Below are positions 22,430-34,032 of a stretch of DNA of 64,000 bases, one piece after another. Every line of letters starts with the position of its first letter. The stretch's first letter is position 1. The DNA comes from Amphimedon queenslandica (taxonomy: Eukaryota; Porifera; Demospongiae; Haplosclerida; Niphatidae): assembly GCF_000090795.2 (NCBI RefSeq), contig NW_003546322.1:111745-175744 (forward strand), read 5' to 3'. The position numbers and the translations under genes are program-made. The notes beneath the pieces are model-generated. The model had not been told where the DNA came from. It saw nothing but the letters and a program-made list of their open reading frames with translations, and did no database searches.

Positions 22430-22860
22430 TGTTGCCAGAAGAAGAAATAGAGTGCTAGACTGCTCAGACAAAAAGATAATTTTTTTACAAATCAATTAAA
22501 CTGTGTGGACAGAATGACAGATTGACAAACCCAACTGCTTAGTACCCACCTACGCAAGCGTGGCGAGTCCAATAAGAATGTTCAAGGAATTAGCCAAACT
22601 CTCCTTCCTGAAACAGATATTGCTGTTCAACAATTGGAAGCCACTGGATCACGTCTGACAAACTACAGTTCTTTTGGCTATGACCCGCTACATAACTATA
22701 ACAACCTTGTTCATCAATGAGAATATACATTTAAATCTCAATTTCCCAATTTTGAACCTTTCTACTGGACTGTTGTCAATGACGACTACAGTAAATTTTC
22801 TCAGGCTTTAGTACGTTTCATTGAAATCAGCAAATCTTTGGAACAGCGAAGTCCCTGATA
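22430..22860 (+). pseudogene. Unrecognised coding-like stretch
   Basis: One frame reads protein-like for about 130 codons with few stops: LRKRGESNKNVQGISQTLLP, AVQQLEATGSRLTNYSSFGY, FPNFEPFYWTVVNDDYSKFS and ALVRFIEISKSL. Composition and helix pattern look coding rather than random. It lies between the integrase HTH block and the RING gene, on the same strand, and may be an upstream exon of either. I do not recognise it. Confidence 0.3.
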
Positions 22861-23073
22861 TTTCATTTGGCTACTGACGACATTACAATTAGTTTAGAAA
22901 TAATAAATGATTATACTCGTAACTCCCAATCAATAAATTTTGGATAGTGTTCTTATGCTTGCATTGAATAATAAGTTCTTATACAGTATAACAATCATTG
23001 TTTATTACTAGCTCTATTATTATTTATTGTGCATATTTCATGCAGGGGGTACGGTGGCTGTGTTACTTCTTGA

Positions 23074-24523
23074 TTGTGTGCACATGCAACGATCAAAATG
23101 GCAACTGCAAAAGTTGGGAGCATTACTGGTCGTGTTACTTTGAGGAAAAATGAGAGGTGTCTAGACTTGAATGTGTCTCAAGTAATGACGGTAAATATTA
23201 AAAGAGTCTTCAACGTAAGCCCCAATGATGTGTGGCTGTCTGATGATATCAACGACCGTGTCTTGATTCCTGAGCTTGATGGATCCTTTCAAGGATTGCC
23301 CCAGTTCCCTACTTTCGTTGTGGAGGGTATGGGTGGTTTTGACAATATCACATCATTGCAAACACTATCAAGTAGTACACCAAAGAGAGCAGTGGCTGTA
23401 CCAACTTTTTGGTCCGTGTTAGCTTCTGTTTCAGAAAGGACCCAACTTTATGGGTGAAGTTTTTAAGAGCTCACATGACCTGGGATGGAAAATTTAAGCC
23501 GTCTTTTGCTACTACACAGCAGTTATATGTCAAAGTCCAGGAGTCTACTGCAAATGCTACATATATTCTCAGAGAAGTGAAAGAAAGATTGGGACCTTCA
23601 TATGTACTTTGTTACAGTGGTTGGTTTGGTTCTAGAGCATACTACTTCCACCCAAGGTTTGTTAAGTGTGAGCCCGCAGCCAGAGGGTGATACGTACCCC
23701 CTATTGAATTAATGTCTGTTTGCTAATAAATCATTTATGTATTTCTGGTAGACCTATAATGGGCGGATGGCACCTGTTGTGGAATGCCTCATAACTCACC
23801 GAGGCTGCACTCGTATGGGTTTTTAAAATGTTAATGAATAATGGGAGGAATCTGTGGGCTTCGCAACAATGCCTCTTTTTTTAATTTAAAATTAGTGTCT
23901 CCTCCATTCAAAGTTCTTGCTTTGTAATCAATACTATATAATTTAATAAAGTAAATTTTTGTTTGCTTATAGGTTTATCATTTTGGAAAGTACCACGTCG
24001 AGCTATTTATGCTATAACAAAACATGAAACTAAGCTAGGTGCAAAGTCCTCAATTCCTAAGAAGTGATCATTTCCCTAAGACTCTGATGATGATGACAAA
24101 CTTGTTATAGAGAAACCCCAGAAGAAAGGTGTTGTTTGTATAGAAGATAAAATTGATGGGTTAGTAGATGAAAATCAAACTTTAAAAGACTCGGTTATGC
24201 GTGTGATGGATTTATGTCAGTCACGTAATGTCCCAGTTGCATTTATTGGTGCTATGCGTGATGCTTTTAAATGCAGAATTTGTTTGATGGTACCACTGAA
24301 GCCTCCAGTTATTATAACTAAGTGCTGTAAAGTTATTTTAGGATGTGAGTCATGTGTCAATCAATGGTACTCCTGTCCTGAGGCACCTAACAAACGCTGT
24401 CCAGCTTGCCAATGTGATAGGGGATATAACAAAACTTTGCTGCTTAGAGGATTAAATGATTTTGTAAATAATGTGAGGGAAGCAATGACAGATGGAGGAA
24501 ATGAGCGTCAGTCTCTACTCTGA
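23074..24523 (+). pseudogene. RING-finger protein of a transposon-like repeat family, broken in three places
   Basis: Exon 1 starts at MATAKVGSITGRVT (23,098) or at the in-frame ATG at 23,074. It reads VNIKRVFNVSPNDVWLSDD and PQFPTFVVEGMG, then changes frame near 23,440 to continue VKFLRAHMTWDGKFKPSF and LREVKERLGPSYVL until 23,690. A donor AGAGG|GTGATA and an acceptor TGCTTATAG at about 23,970 define a 270-bp intron. Exon 2 has SFWKVPRRAIYAITKHE, two stops, an acidic SDDDDK stretch, a coiled-coil-like segment (IDGLVDENQTLKDSVMRVMD) and a C-terminal RING: FKCRICLMVPLKPPVIITKC, CESCVNQWYSCPEAPNKRC, PACQCDRG. The Cys pattern suits a zinc-binding RING, so E3 ubiquitin-ligase activity is likely for the family. 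The same CRICL.VP.KPP..TKCC pattern is familiar from repeated sponge genes. Confidence 0.6.
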
Positions 24524-25779
24524 TGAATGTGCTTAACTCGACTAATTAAAACTTTTTTTTTCCTTTGAGCAGTTAATACCAGACATGGCTCTAATGGATC
24601 AAATACATGTGATTTAGGGAAAGAAACTGGCTTCAATAATGGAAACAGTTTAGATAATGCCTTCAGTTTTACAAGCAACACTAGGCTTCAATATCTTCTT
24701 TACTGAACTCAGTGCCTTTGATGTTGCACAGTTGGACTAGATAAAAATTACTGATAACCAGACATTAGTTTAAATTACATTACATACCACATAGCTGTTC
24801 TATTTCATGTGGAATTAATTTTCATGCAAAATCAAACAAATATTTACAAAATTTTGCAAACCACAACTAAAAATAACTCCTCAACAGCGAAAATTTGAAG
24901 TCACGAAACAAAACCAGCTACACAGTAAAATATGAAATAATACATGGTATGCTGACATTTTCAAGCTTAAAAATACCAAACCAAAGATTATATATAAGCC
25001 TACCCAAATTAATTTTATGCCCAGCTCACCCTTTCTTTCTACTAAGTGATTGGTTGCCATAAAATAACTTGTGAAACACATTTATTAGGTACACTTTCAA
25101 GGATAATATCAACGAAATCCCGACTCCAGCGTTCTCTTTCCAACAGTAGAGTGAGACCCTCGGAGTCTACAGTCCTGCCGGCAACACATCTTTGTACATA
25201 TGAACCACTTCTTTCTACAAATTTTCACCTTCCTCAAATCATACTTCCCTTTCCCTCTGTCCTGGCAAGCCAGTTCAGAGGCCAACTACGACCCTCTCTA
25301 TGACCTTGACTACCGTCCACAGGGATTTGGCTATCTTGCATATGGGTGTGGTAATAGGCGTGTCGCAACAATCATTTATGTGGCTACATGCAATGATAAA
25401 GACTGACATAAATGCGCACTTGTTCATGGCCCTAAGGAACAAGTCTGAGCATGCACAGTTGTGCACTTGTTCGGTGATCACCTGAAAAGTCAGTCATCTG
25501 AGTCAATGCTTCTCGAAGCAGCATCAACTTGCTGTCTTGTGTATTTATAGAAGGAATCAGCTCTTTCGCCGTCTATAGCTATTATTATACCAATCCTGGA
25601 ATCAGTGAAGCGTTACTGCGGTAAGTAAGGGATTTGTTTCCCTTTGGGTTGGATTGTGTCATCGTGATCCACGCATAAGAATTTATTTAGCCCCTTTGAC
25701 AATTACCGTTTGTAAATCACACTGTTTCTTATTATGATAACCCCTGAATTTAATGACTGTGTGCGAACTAGTATAATAA
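24524..25779. other. No supported gene
   Basis: AT-rich, with only short frames (for example 25,046-25,303, Ser/Leu-rich, unrecognised). A GC-richer patch at 25,110-25,480 shows no splice structure I can support. Confidence 0.4.
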
Positions 25780-26536
25780 GGCCTTCACACACAAAACACT
25801 TGTCTAGCCGTGGTTATTTTGATATTGTATGCAACATGTTGCCAAAAATAGAAAATTTTTTCTAGGCAACTTGTTGCTTACAAGATCAAAGTAACCATGA
25901 ATGTTGCTGCCTGTGTTCAAATGATCCATGTTTGCTCGTCAGTTTCATAAACTAAGGTGATTGTATACTTAATTGTTTTATAAGCTTTTGTTGGGGTATG
26001 TGACAGATAACAGTAAGATTCACTACAAATAAGGCCTGTTATATACATGCACTAACAGATTTCTGCTCATTGATGTCTGAGTAGTCCAGAGGGCAATAAT
26101 GTGCGAAAAGTTTTTGAAATTCTATATATTAAAAGCACTTGTTTCAGTGGCACACAGATGTCTCCTTATAGCTTCAAAGTATACACAAAAGGCATTAAGC
26201 AGCTTTGTTGAATAGTTACAATAGGGAGGAAAACCACACAAAAACTTTAAACTAAGCCAATGAATGAGAGCAGTTACATCCCTTGTTTCTAAAGGCCTTT
26301 TCACACTGGCCAAAGTAATGCACATTGATGTGCATTAATCGTGTTCACACTGGGGCGCTTTCCAAATAAAGCGCTTCAATGCGAATTGCAAGCAATTCAC
26401 CTCCTGAGGTGGTTTGATCCGGATTGATGTGCTTTGATTTTCCCCGTGAAATTGTAACCAACGAAACGCAAACAATAATAATAATAATGCGCGGGTACTA
26501 TAACCGTCAAACAAAAGCAAACATCTGCATGCAAAA

Positions 26537-27660
26537 ATGACCTCGTACAGGAGTGCAGAAGAAACCAAATGCCTTGTAGAAAGCTGGAAAGACACAATGG
26601 TCAAGCACAACATTAATGAGATCCCTATTGTCAGAAATTGCTTTCTATATATGGAAATAGCAGACAAAATGTGACCATAATTGACAAGAGGTACCTTATG
26701 GCAGATTTTAAAATTTATCATTAAAATGGTAAATATCAATCTGTGAGTGCTCTGTTGGACAGTCATTGTTTCCAAAAGTTACATAGTAACTTTTTCCATC
26801 CTGTGGAGTAACTTTATGATAAATGGAGCTCAGGAAAATGGATTTATTTGGCAATAAAGACAACTTTCACTACCCGCCATACGGTGCCTTTTGTCAATTA
26901 TGGTCACAAATGGCTAGCAATAATTATAGTAACAAGGATTGGAAACATTGCAGAACTAAAATCAAAGGACTTGTTGCTAAATATAGAAAGGTGAATAGTA
27001 AGGGTGGAGATTATTGTTAGTCATAATAAATGTAACTATATATATATATATAGATGAAGGATGGAAATAGAGTAAGTGGTAGAGACAGAAAGGATTGTCC
27101 TTTTTATGACTGCTTTGATTTCATTCTGGGCACCGGAGCAGCAACTGAGCCACCTGTACTCATCGATAGTAGTGAGTCTGCTATTATCATCAACACCGAA
27201 GATGACGTTAACACTGATGATGAAGGTAAGACTGCCTCGCTCTGTAAATTTTAGGCCTTTTGTGTAATTCAAGGTACAGTACAGAACAGTTGCATTGCAG
27301 GAGGTACAGTGGAATACTCTTCAGAACTACTTAGCATTCCAGGGAAGAATATAGAGCCTGGCAATGCAGTTTTGGCTGCTCAACAAGAGGGTGCTTCAGA
27401 AGTCGCAGAAATGCATACACCTAAAAAAGGTAATAAATAATAATAATTATTATTATCAATATAAATTAATCAATGTAACTATTTTTAGGACACACAAGAA
27501 AGAGACAGAGATCAGGAATGGCCGATATGGCAGAAATGTTGATGTTCATAGAAAAAAGGCAGATGAAAGAGAAGAAAAGCTAATCAAAATGTACGACGAA
27601 TTATGTCCATGATGGAACGAATGGCACCACAACAGCACCAGCCGTACCAATCGTATGACT
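26537..27660 (+). pseudogene. Harbinger Myb/SANT-like DNA-binding protein, four exons, interrupted
   Basis: This is the accessory protein that binds Harbinger ends and brings in the transposase. Exon 1 (from 26,537) reads TSYRSAEETKCLVESWKD and NCFLYMEIADKM, is split by the MITE at 26,671-26,907, and resumes NYSNKDWKHCRTKIKGLVAK, giving the three-helix SANT domain. Exon 2 (27,054-27,225) has DRKDCPFYDCFDFILGTG then an acidic NTEDDVNTDDEG. Exon 3 (27,300-27,428) ends at TPKK|GTAATA. Exon 4 (27,489 on) has RKRQRSGMADMAEMLMFIEK, a coiled-coil-like C-terminus in which one frame change precedes MYDELC and the Gln/Tyr-rich end. Splice sites at the four exons are sensible. The MITE (237 bp) keeps length modulo three but adds stops. 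Confidence 0.75.
26671..26907 (-). mobile_element. 237-bp MITE, copy 1
   Basis: The ends are GTGACCATAATTGACAAGAG and the complement of GTGACCATAATTGACAAAAG; AAAT flanks both sides (26,667-26,670, 26,908-26,911). It is reversed relative to the other copies. It sits inside the SANT exon of the Harbinger element. Confidence 0.9.
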
Positions 27661-28067
27661 ATATCTAACCATATTACCCACCACATTTAAAATACCCATC
27701 ATAGTTAACACTGTATGATATAACAACAATAATACTATTATAATTATGATAATTACTTACCCCATAAACAGTCCATTTTCTTAACATTATTGATTGTCTA
27801 GCTTGCTGTTGTTTTACTGCCTAGCTGTAAACCGTTCTAGACCAGGTAGTCTCACTTCTCTCCGGCTTGTTTCTCGGCATCTCTCTCTAGCCATTACTTT
27901 TCTAAATAATGCCTTTATGACACATGGTCACTTTTAATACGTGGTCACTTTTTGACAGAAAGAATAGTACATGATAGTTTTTGGTATAACTCTGGGTAAA
28001 AGACTATTATGAGCTAGCTATACATATAATAATATAGATGTAAGTAATAATTATTGTTGAATGACTG

Positions 28068-28304
28068 TTACTGCTTATTTAGGTGAATTGTTAGTGCATG
28101 TCTTATGGATTGTGCTCTAGATTGTGTTGCTGTAGTGCTACAGGAGTTTAGTATAAGGCTACTGGCTTGAGTTGGTGGTGTAGTACTAGTATCCATGCCG
28201 CTGTCCATCCAATCCTCTTGGCAATTGTTGCCAAACCTTTCACAAATATTGTGAAGAGTCACACAAGCGGCCACTATGACTGGTACAATTGTCTGTTGGC
28301 AAAC
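28068..28304 (-). pseudogene. C-terminal end of Harbinger DDE transposase (remnant beside gap)
   Basis: On the minus strand the frame leaving the assembly gap reads CQQTIVPVIVAACVTLHNIC ERFGNNC, then a Thr/Ser-rich tail ending IHLNKQ at 28,068. The I..AC..LHNIC motif is the characteristic C-terminal signature of PIF/Harbinger transposases (DDE_Tnp_4). Catalytic residues would lie in or beyond the gap; 28,447-28,560 upstream of the gap reads poorly, so most of the transposase is lost or unassembled. Confidence 0.65.
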
Positions 28305-28446
28305 NNNNNNNNNNNNNNNNNNNNNNNNNNNNNNNNNNNNNNNNNNNNNNNNNNNNNNNNNNNNNNNNNNNNNNNNNNNNNNNNNNNNNNNNNNNNNNNN
28401 NNNNNNNNNNNNNNNNNNNNNNNNNNNNNNNNNNNNNNNNNNNNNN
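28305..28446. other. Assembly gap (142 N)
   Basis: Run of N inside the Harbinger transposase region. Confidence 0.99.
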
Positions 28447-29208
28447 CCACAACTGACCAAAAAGACCACTTGATGCTGCAAGCCACCATTGTTTAGTACG
28501 ATGCATGCACCAACAAGTACGACTGCCAGAAGAATTCATCAAGTATACTAAGCGGAGTCTATAAAATTCAATTATTAATCAGTGTTTTAATTTTATGATA
28601 TTTGTACCTGTTTGTCATTCTTTTTTTTCTTTCCCTTGTTATCATCATTAAAAACTTTCTTCTAGATACATCTCTTCTCTGCCTATTCTTTATTTTTAGT
28701 TTTTGCAACCATACAAAACAATACTATTATTTGAGCAGCCACCATTACTTTGTGTCTTTTATAATTGCGTTGTCATAATTAGTTAATTATTATAATTATA
28801 TTCAAGAAGTAATAATTACATTCATGAAGTAGTAAAAATAACAGTGTGAACACGATTAATGCGCATTGATTCAGCCGTGTCAACAATGCGCATCGAAGCG
28901 CTTTAAAAATTGTGCCAGTGTGAAAAGGCCCTAAAACATCTGGCAACATGTGGTTTACAAGATCAAAGTAACATTGTGTATGAAGGCCCGCTATGTTAAA
29001 AGGTATTTAATACACTGAATGTATTAATTAAGCCTTTTGGGGATTGCGTAATGACACCACAATGTGTACAAGCAATAGTTTTAATGGATTATCTGAATTT
29101 AGTGTACGTATACTTAGGTGTGGCTCTATCCAGCTATGCCATGGGTGTTTATTATGTCAATTAATGGACTAAAAGGGTGTCAAAATATGTCATAAGAAAT
29201 ATTTAAAT

Positions 29209-29418
29209 TTGCATGGTAACGCATTAGCAACCAGGGATGCATCACTTCAAAAGCATGTGATCGAAAGGGAATGTCCCACATCATCAGTAGTGCATGTTAA
29301 TCAGAAAGATAAGAAAACAGCCTACAAGTGGATACCTTCTTCAAGGCAAAACTACCTAATTTTGGCTTTATACAACGCGCTAATGTTTGATAAAGGGCCA
29401 CAGATGATCAGGCCATAG
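29209..29418 (+). CDS. Unrecognised short ORF
   Basis: Seventy codons: RDASLQKHVIERECPTSSVV followed by Tyr/Trp-containing KTAYKWIPSSRQNYLILALY and a stop. It looks coding in composition and may be an exon of a repeat-family protein; no neighbouring exon was identified. Confidence 0.25.
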   Translation: MHGNALATRDASLQKHVIERECPTSSVVHVNQKDKKTAYKWIPSSRQNYLILALYNALMFDKGPQMIRP

Positions 29419-29599
29419 TATGAAGCAAGAAGTTTTGCTAGAATAGGCTTTTGTTGAAAAGGGTAGAGGAAGAGTGAACTGTGTTGTCCAGAGGAAGATC
29501 AGAGTGCTAGTAATTTTTACACAAAGATACAGAGGTTGGAAAAAAGGTACTTTAGTCAATGATTTAATGTGCGTGTGTAATAGATATTTGTGTGTGCTA

Positions 29600-29862
29600 T
29601 GAGTGCTATTCTTCTTCCTGTGGCTCAACAGTGTCTTTTCTCCTTTTTTAATGAAGTGGCTAGAGAGCCGGCAGCCGGTTGCTGTTTCTTTGGCTTGCAG
29701 GACCGGCCAGCCGGTTATGTAATAACTAAATCTTGGAAACTGGCTAACTGTTCTTTTGCTATCACGATTGGAGAACCAGCAGATAGTATAAACAAGGAAA
29801 AACACAGAGTAGAAACACTTTCAAAGTTGACTCAAGTTCTGTTCCACACTGAGGTTTCTTAG
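29600..29862 (+). pseudogene. Conserved exon-like block, copy A (inverted partner 34,490-34,690)
   Basis: One frame reads VAREPAAGCCFFGLQDRPAG, YVITKSWKLANCSFAITIGE and PADSINK, ending in a stop at 29,860. The minus-strand block at 34,690-34,490 gives VARKLAAGCRFLSLQDQPAG, YVTIKSWKLANGSFAVTTGE and PTEKK. Conservation is at protein level in the same frame, suggesting real coding ancestry. The family is unknown. The two copies bracket the MULE gene, so they may also be parts of its terminal repeats. Confidence 0.45.
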
Positions 29863-30059
29863 CGAGTTTCCTATCTGTTATCAGACCTAATAATAGATGT
29901 TATCTGGTATGATCTGGCATAAATAATGGATCTGACAAGTAAACCTAAGCGCCACCTAACACTATAAAGAAGCTAGATCTACACTCATTCATGTGTTTTT
30001 TAATGGCATTATTATAATTATTATTGTATATAAATCATAGGTACAACATTGCATTCTCA

Positions 30060-33000
30060 ATGCACGACCTACAATACCAGTATTTAGTCTTTGGACCATG
30101 TGCAAGACCCACACATTTCATGTGAAACCATGAAAGACAGTGGTCACATGCAAAGATGGAGAGGCATCAGCATCTTGGAAACAGTTATTGCAGAAAAATG
30201 TAGAATTGATTATCTTCTATTGAACAACACTGTTCACTAAAAGCCAAGCATCATAACTGAAATACTTTGTAATGAGATGTACGTCTACATTTTCATCTAG
30301 TACTGCATCCGGCAGTTTCTCTGGGCGTACTTCTACCTGGTCTTCCTCAATAGATTGCCTTTGATTTTTCAGAACACAAGTTGCAACATCAACATTTACA
30401 AACCACTGCAACATGACTACATAAAAGGATAGTATACATGTCTCTTCTGAAATATAATACCTTTCTCCTTTATTGATGAATGTAGATGCATAAAAGGTGT
30501 CAACTTAATTTTTTCACTGGATCTTGTGTTTTTTTAGCAGGCAAACCAATTACAGCAACAGCATGACCTATGGGACGCTCATGCTTGCACATTGATGGAG
30601 TAATTTGAATTGCTGTAAAAAAATCAATTATAAATTTGAATAATATCATTTTGTCTACTTTTACATTGGAGTGGAACATTCTGTGTTTGAGGCTTAGAAG
30701 CAGAAGACCCACTGTCAATTAAAAGAGATGACACAGTTGCAACAGTATTACTGATAGTGGCTGTAGAAGAAACATTGACAGTGTTAGGTGTGGCTGCAAA
30801 AGTACCACTAGTACTACAGAAAGTAGTAAAGGGAGTGGCTGTAGCAGTACTACTAACAGTATTAGAGTGTTTTGCTATAGGAGTACAACCGTCTCTGACT
30901 GCCATAGATGTAGCTATCAGAGTGTCATCACCAGTAGTTGTGCATTCTCTAATAGCCATAAATGATGTGTCCGCGGGAATTGTAATATCACTAAAATTAG
31001 GGGGAACTATAATGTGCATAATGCAGTAGATTTTTACATTTAGCACTAACCATGATTGATATTGTCCACCATATCATCATCATCATCAGTATCACTGTGT
31101 CATGATCAAACATCTCTATTGATTAAGACAACAACTAATAGTATAAATTAAATAACAAACTTACTTTCTACAACTTTAGCTTGCTTCCCTTGTTCCCACA
31201 AACTAACTAGGTCTTGCAAAAGCATCAAACGCTTGTCAGAATTGTTTCTGGTTTCTTCTGAGGCCCTGGAAGCCAGCTTTGTGGTAACCTTTGATGCTGG
31301 GCGGAATTTTTCAAACTATTATAAAGAAGTTTTATTGAAATATAAAGCACTAATTCATATCTGAGACAATGACTTCTTTTTTGGAGCTAAAACTTAAACC
31401 ACTGAGACCTCTGAATGGTTATGAACTTCAGCTAAAATATTCATTGACTAGATTTATAATGATCCAATGTCTATACTATATCCCAGTTGAGTTTGGGACA
31501 AGAAAAACTGGAATAACTTTTTATAGGAATGTGAGATAAGGATGAAACTTTCACAGGTTCTTTGTCGCCAAAGTCCATCAAAATCTGTGAAATCTTGGGT
31601 CTCTCAGTCCTTGGGAACCCTGAGAACCGGGTTCTCCCTATAAACCCAATGGCATACCAAAATGACGTTTTATGACAGTTTACTACGTCAGTTTACATAA
31701 GCACATGTGGTCAAGAGCACAAACTGATAATTCTTGTTTTAAAAAGCTAACAGAGCAAGATCTTCTGATATTGATGGCCATTATGAAGACTAGTTGACTC
31801 CAGTAGCTGTTGTACTGCTTATCAGGAACAGCAAGACTGTTTTAAGAGTGAAACAACACAGCCGCCATTCTTCTATGAATATCATTAAAATACGTCATAG
31901 CTACATTTTTCAAATTCCACGCAGCTGCTTCCACTTCCGTCCCAAACTGAACTGGGATATAGTACACTTCATATCACATAGTGACTTATCAAATAAGTTT
32001 AAACCAGTTTTCTCTCTGTAAGCTAATATGTGGCGACAAGGAAGGAGCATAGACACATTCTTCCAATACACTGACAAGTAGAAGAGGTTATTGTAAGTGT
32101 TCCTTGACAAGTCACTATACGAACTTCTTCATTTGTACTGTGTAAGAGTTTAACTTTGGCTCGAAGTTCCATTTGCTTGCACACCAATTGATAGGCATAT
32201 GAAGTGAGATATTTCATATAGTCAATGTAGGCTGCATTTTTGTGAGAATGAAAGGACACTGGTACCTTTTGAACAGTTAAACATGCCTTATAGTCACACT
32301 GTGATGAAAGTACAAGTAAAATCAAACAAAATTCTCTATAAACTCATTAAGGGGTAAATAACAGGAAATGACTGATTTGAGCTTGGCATTTCAAGACTCT
32401 AGATGATTGTTGGTATCATTTAAAAAATTGCCAGCGGAATATTTCATATCCAAAGCCCACTCATTTCTAATTTGATGCCATTGCTCATCAATATACTCAA
32501 TTACAGCAAGTGGAGCACTATCTTTAAATGTGGAGTATATTGCCATATACTTGTCTTGACTAGGTGAATAAGCCATCTGCTGTAGTAATTCAAGACAAAG
32601 ATTGCACTGACCTGTAATAATACTCAATTTTTCAGTAGATATATCTCGTCGAAATGTTGTAAAGGTATGAAATAAGCATATTAACAGGCTGGCATTCCGA
32701 AAACTTTTAGCTAATAGTTGCCGCAGTGAAATATTTTTTTCGGTCATCAAAACTCTAGTAGAAGGCCATGGGGGTTGTGCTTTTAAATACATCAAGAACA
32801 TTTTGCAGGGATTCTTCTGTTTCTTGCACCAATAAAAAGGCAGCAGCTACTTCGCTTTGGCCATTTCCATCCACAACAAGCATGATATACAACAGAAGTC
32901 TCAAATCTAATAGCTTGTAGGTAGCATCTACACAGAGTAACTCTGGATAAGCGGGAAAAATGCTTCTCATTTCATGGACCTGAAAATACAACCCTTAAAA

Positions 33001-34030
33001 AAAATTTTCTTCATTTATCAAAACTTCCACACTAGCATCTACAAGTATATTAAAAGTACCTGTAACACAATAATATACTAATACAAGTGTAATCGCATTA
33101 AGTACTAGTGCATGGAATATATCTTACTGCATGTGACTTATCATACTGCTTGCATGCACAAACATGTATACACGTACAGCACACTCTTACCATGTTTCTT
33201 ACAAAGTTGTCTCACAGCAGACTCAAAATTATTATTACTATTTTCAGATTTTGACTGTGCCATTAAATTACCCAAATCTTTCAGGGTTATAACCTTTCTA
33301 GTCTGCTTTTAAAGCTTATCCTTGATCATCTTTTTGTTTGCCTTAACTTGTAATAATTCCTTCGCTTTTTGCTGCTCACAGTCAGATAGCTTTCTTTGAT
33401 GCGGCACATTTTTGAATAAATCCTTAAAAAATCAAAACAGTATCATTATGTATATCAATTAATCTGAAAGTAGAACTAGAATAAATTCATATGCAGCATT
33501 GAAAATACACTCTAAATACACTATTGCACTTTACTCTCCAGAAGCAAAACAAAACTCTTAGGTTAACCTACCTGGATTATTTCATGATTGTGGTGATCAT
33601 TGAATTCATTCACAACCATAGCAGAGTGCAATCTTTAGAAGCAGAAAGGGAAATTGATGCTTTACAGTCTTTACAAAATGTTCTATAACAAATAATAAAC
33701 CACTTACAACAGGTTCTGTTGGCACCAACATTGGATGCAGCATGCATGCAATAATATTGTTTCCTTTATCATGACATACAGGCTGACACTCATCATATTA
33801 CCAAGTGCTTACAATGTGGAACGTTTTTCTTCTCCTTTGGCTACAAATTTTCTGCCTCCATAAATACATCTGAACGCCACCTGGTAATATTTGATGTCAT
33901 CTGAGAGATGTCTTGAATTTCTTTTTCTAGCTGTTTCTACAGTCCTGCTGTCACGTATCCAAAACTTTGTAAAGGTTGCAACTTCATACTCCTTCACCTT
34001 CTTGTCAAGGTCAATATTATGTTTTTTAAA
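30060..34030 (-). pseudogene. MULE-type transposase gene of the ZSWIM3 family with SWIM and PHD fingers, multi-exon
   Basis: The exons run right to left. 34,028-33,812: DDIKYYQVAFRCIYGGRKF (FAR1-like N-terminal module). 33,640-33,595: FNDHHNHEI then donor. 33,425-33,192: FKNVPHQRKLSDCEQQKAKE and TLKDLGNLMAQ. 32,985-32,755: FPAYPELLCVDATYKLLDLR (first Asp) and VVDGNGQSEVAAAF. 32,760-32,391: NASLLICLFHTFTTFRRDI and NFLNDTNNHLES. 32,325-32,000: VCKQMELRAKVKLL, then a SWIM finger with CQC and LPCRHI in two frames. Inserted TIR element 31,476-31,962. 31,320-31,165: ASEETRNNSDKRLMLLQDLV. A Thr/Ser-rich linker at 31,040-30,670, then a C-terminal PHD finger near 30,200-30,060 (CDHCLSWFHMKCVGLAHGPK, WYCRSC). 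The catalytic second Asp looks replaced (VLMTEKN), and stops and frame shifts occur at several joins, so it is dead. DNA transposon or domesticated relative. Confidence 0.75.
31476..31962 (+). mobile_element. Non-autonomous TIR transposon with TA duplication, copy 2
   Basis: The ends are CTATATCCCAGTTGAGTTTG and the complement of CTATATCCCAGTTCAGTTTG, flanked by TA at 31,474-31,475 and 31,963-31,964. It aligns with 7,408-7,914 but is 20 bp shorter. It interrupts the MULE-type gene just after its SWIM finger. Confidence 0.75.
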
Positions 34031-34032
34031 AT

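Larger units (their letters stand above)
26293..28931. mobile_element. PIF/Harbinger transposon with TAA duplication
   Basis: The ends are AGGCCTTTTCACACTGG and the reverse complement of GGGCCTTTTCACACTGG. Inner shared TIR blocks are GTGCATTAATCGTGTTCACAC on the left and its complement on the right. TAA flanks both sides (26,290-26,292 and 28,932-28,934), the 3-bp duplication typical of PIF/Harbinger. It carries the two usual genes: a Myb/SANT protein on the plus strand and a transposase on the minus strand, the latter mostly lost or in the assembly gap. A MITE interrupts the first exon. Confidence 0.9.
25780..28995. mobile_element. Outer TIR element holding a Harbinger insertion
   Basis: The left end near 25,782 (AGGCCTTCACACACAAAAC) and right end near 28,990 (reverse complement GGGCCTTCATACACAATG) share about 60 bp of inverted homology, including TTTGATnTTGTA and CAACATGTTGCCA. 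The target duplication was not resolved. The core is interrupted by the Harbinger element at 26,293-28,931. Left of that insertion the sequence 25,850-26,290 shows no coding frame, so this is probably a non-autonomous element about 570 bp long. Confidence 0.55.

Noticed and set aside
28068-28542. Several open frames crossing the N run at 28,305-28,446
   Set aside because: They are kept open only by undefined codons; only the 28,068-28,304 minus-strand part, with the I..AC..LHNIC motif, is supported.
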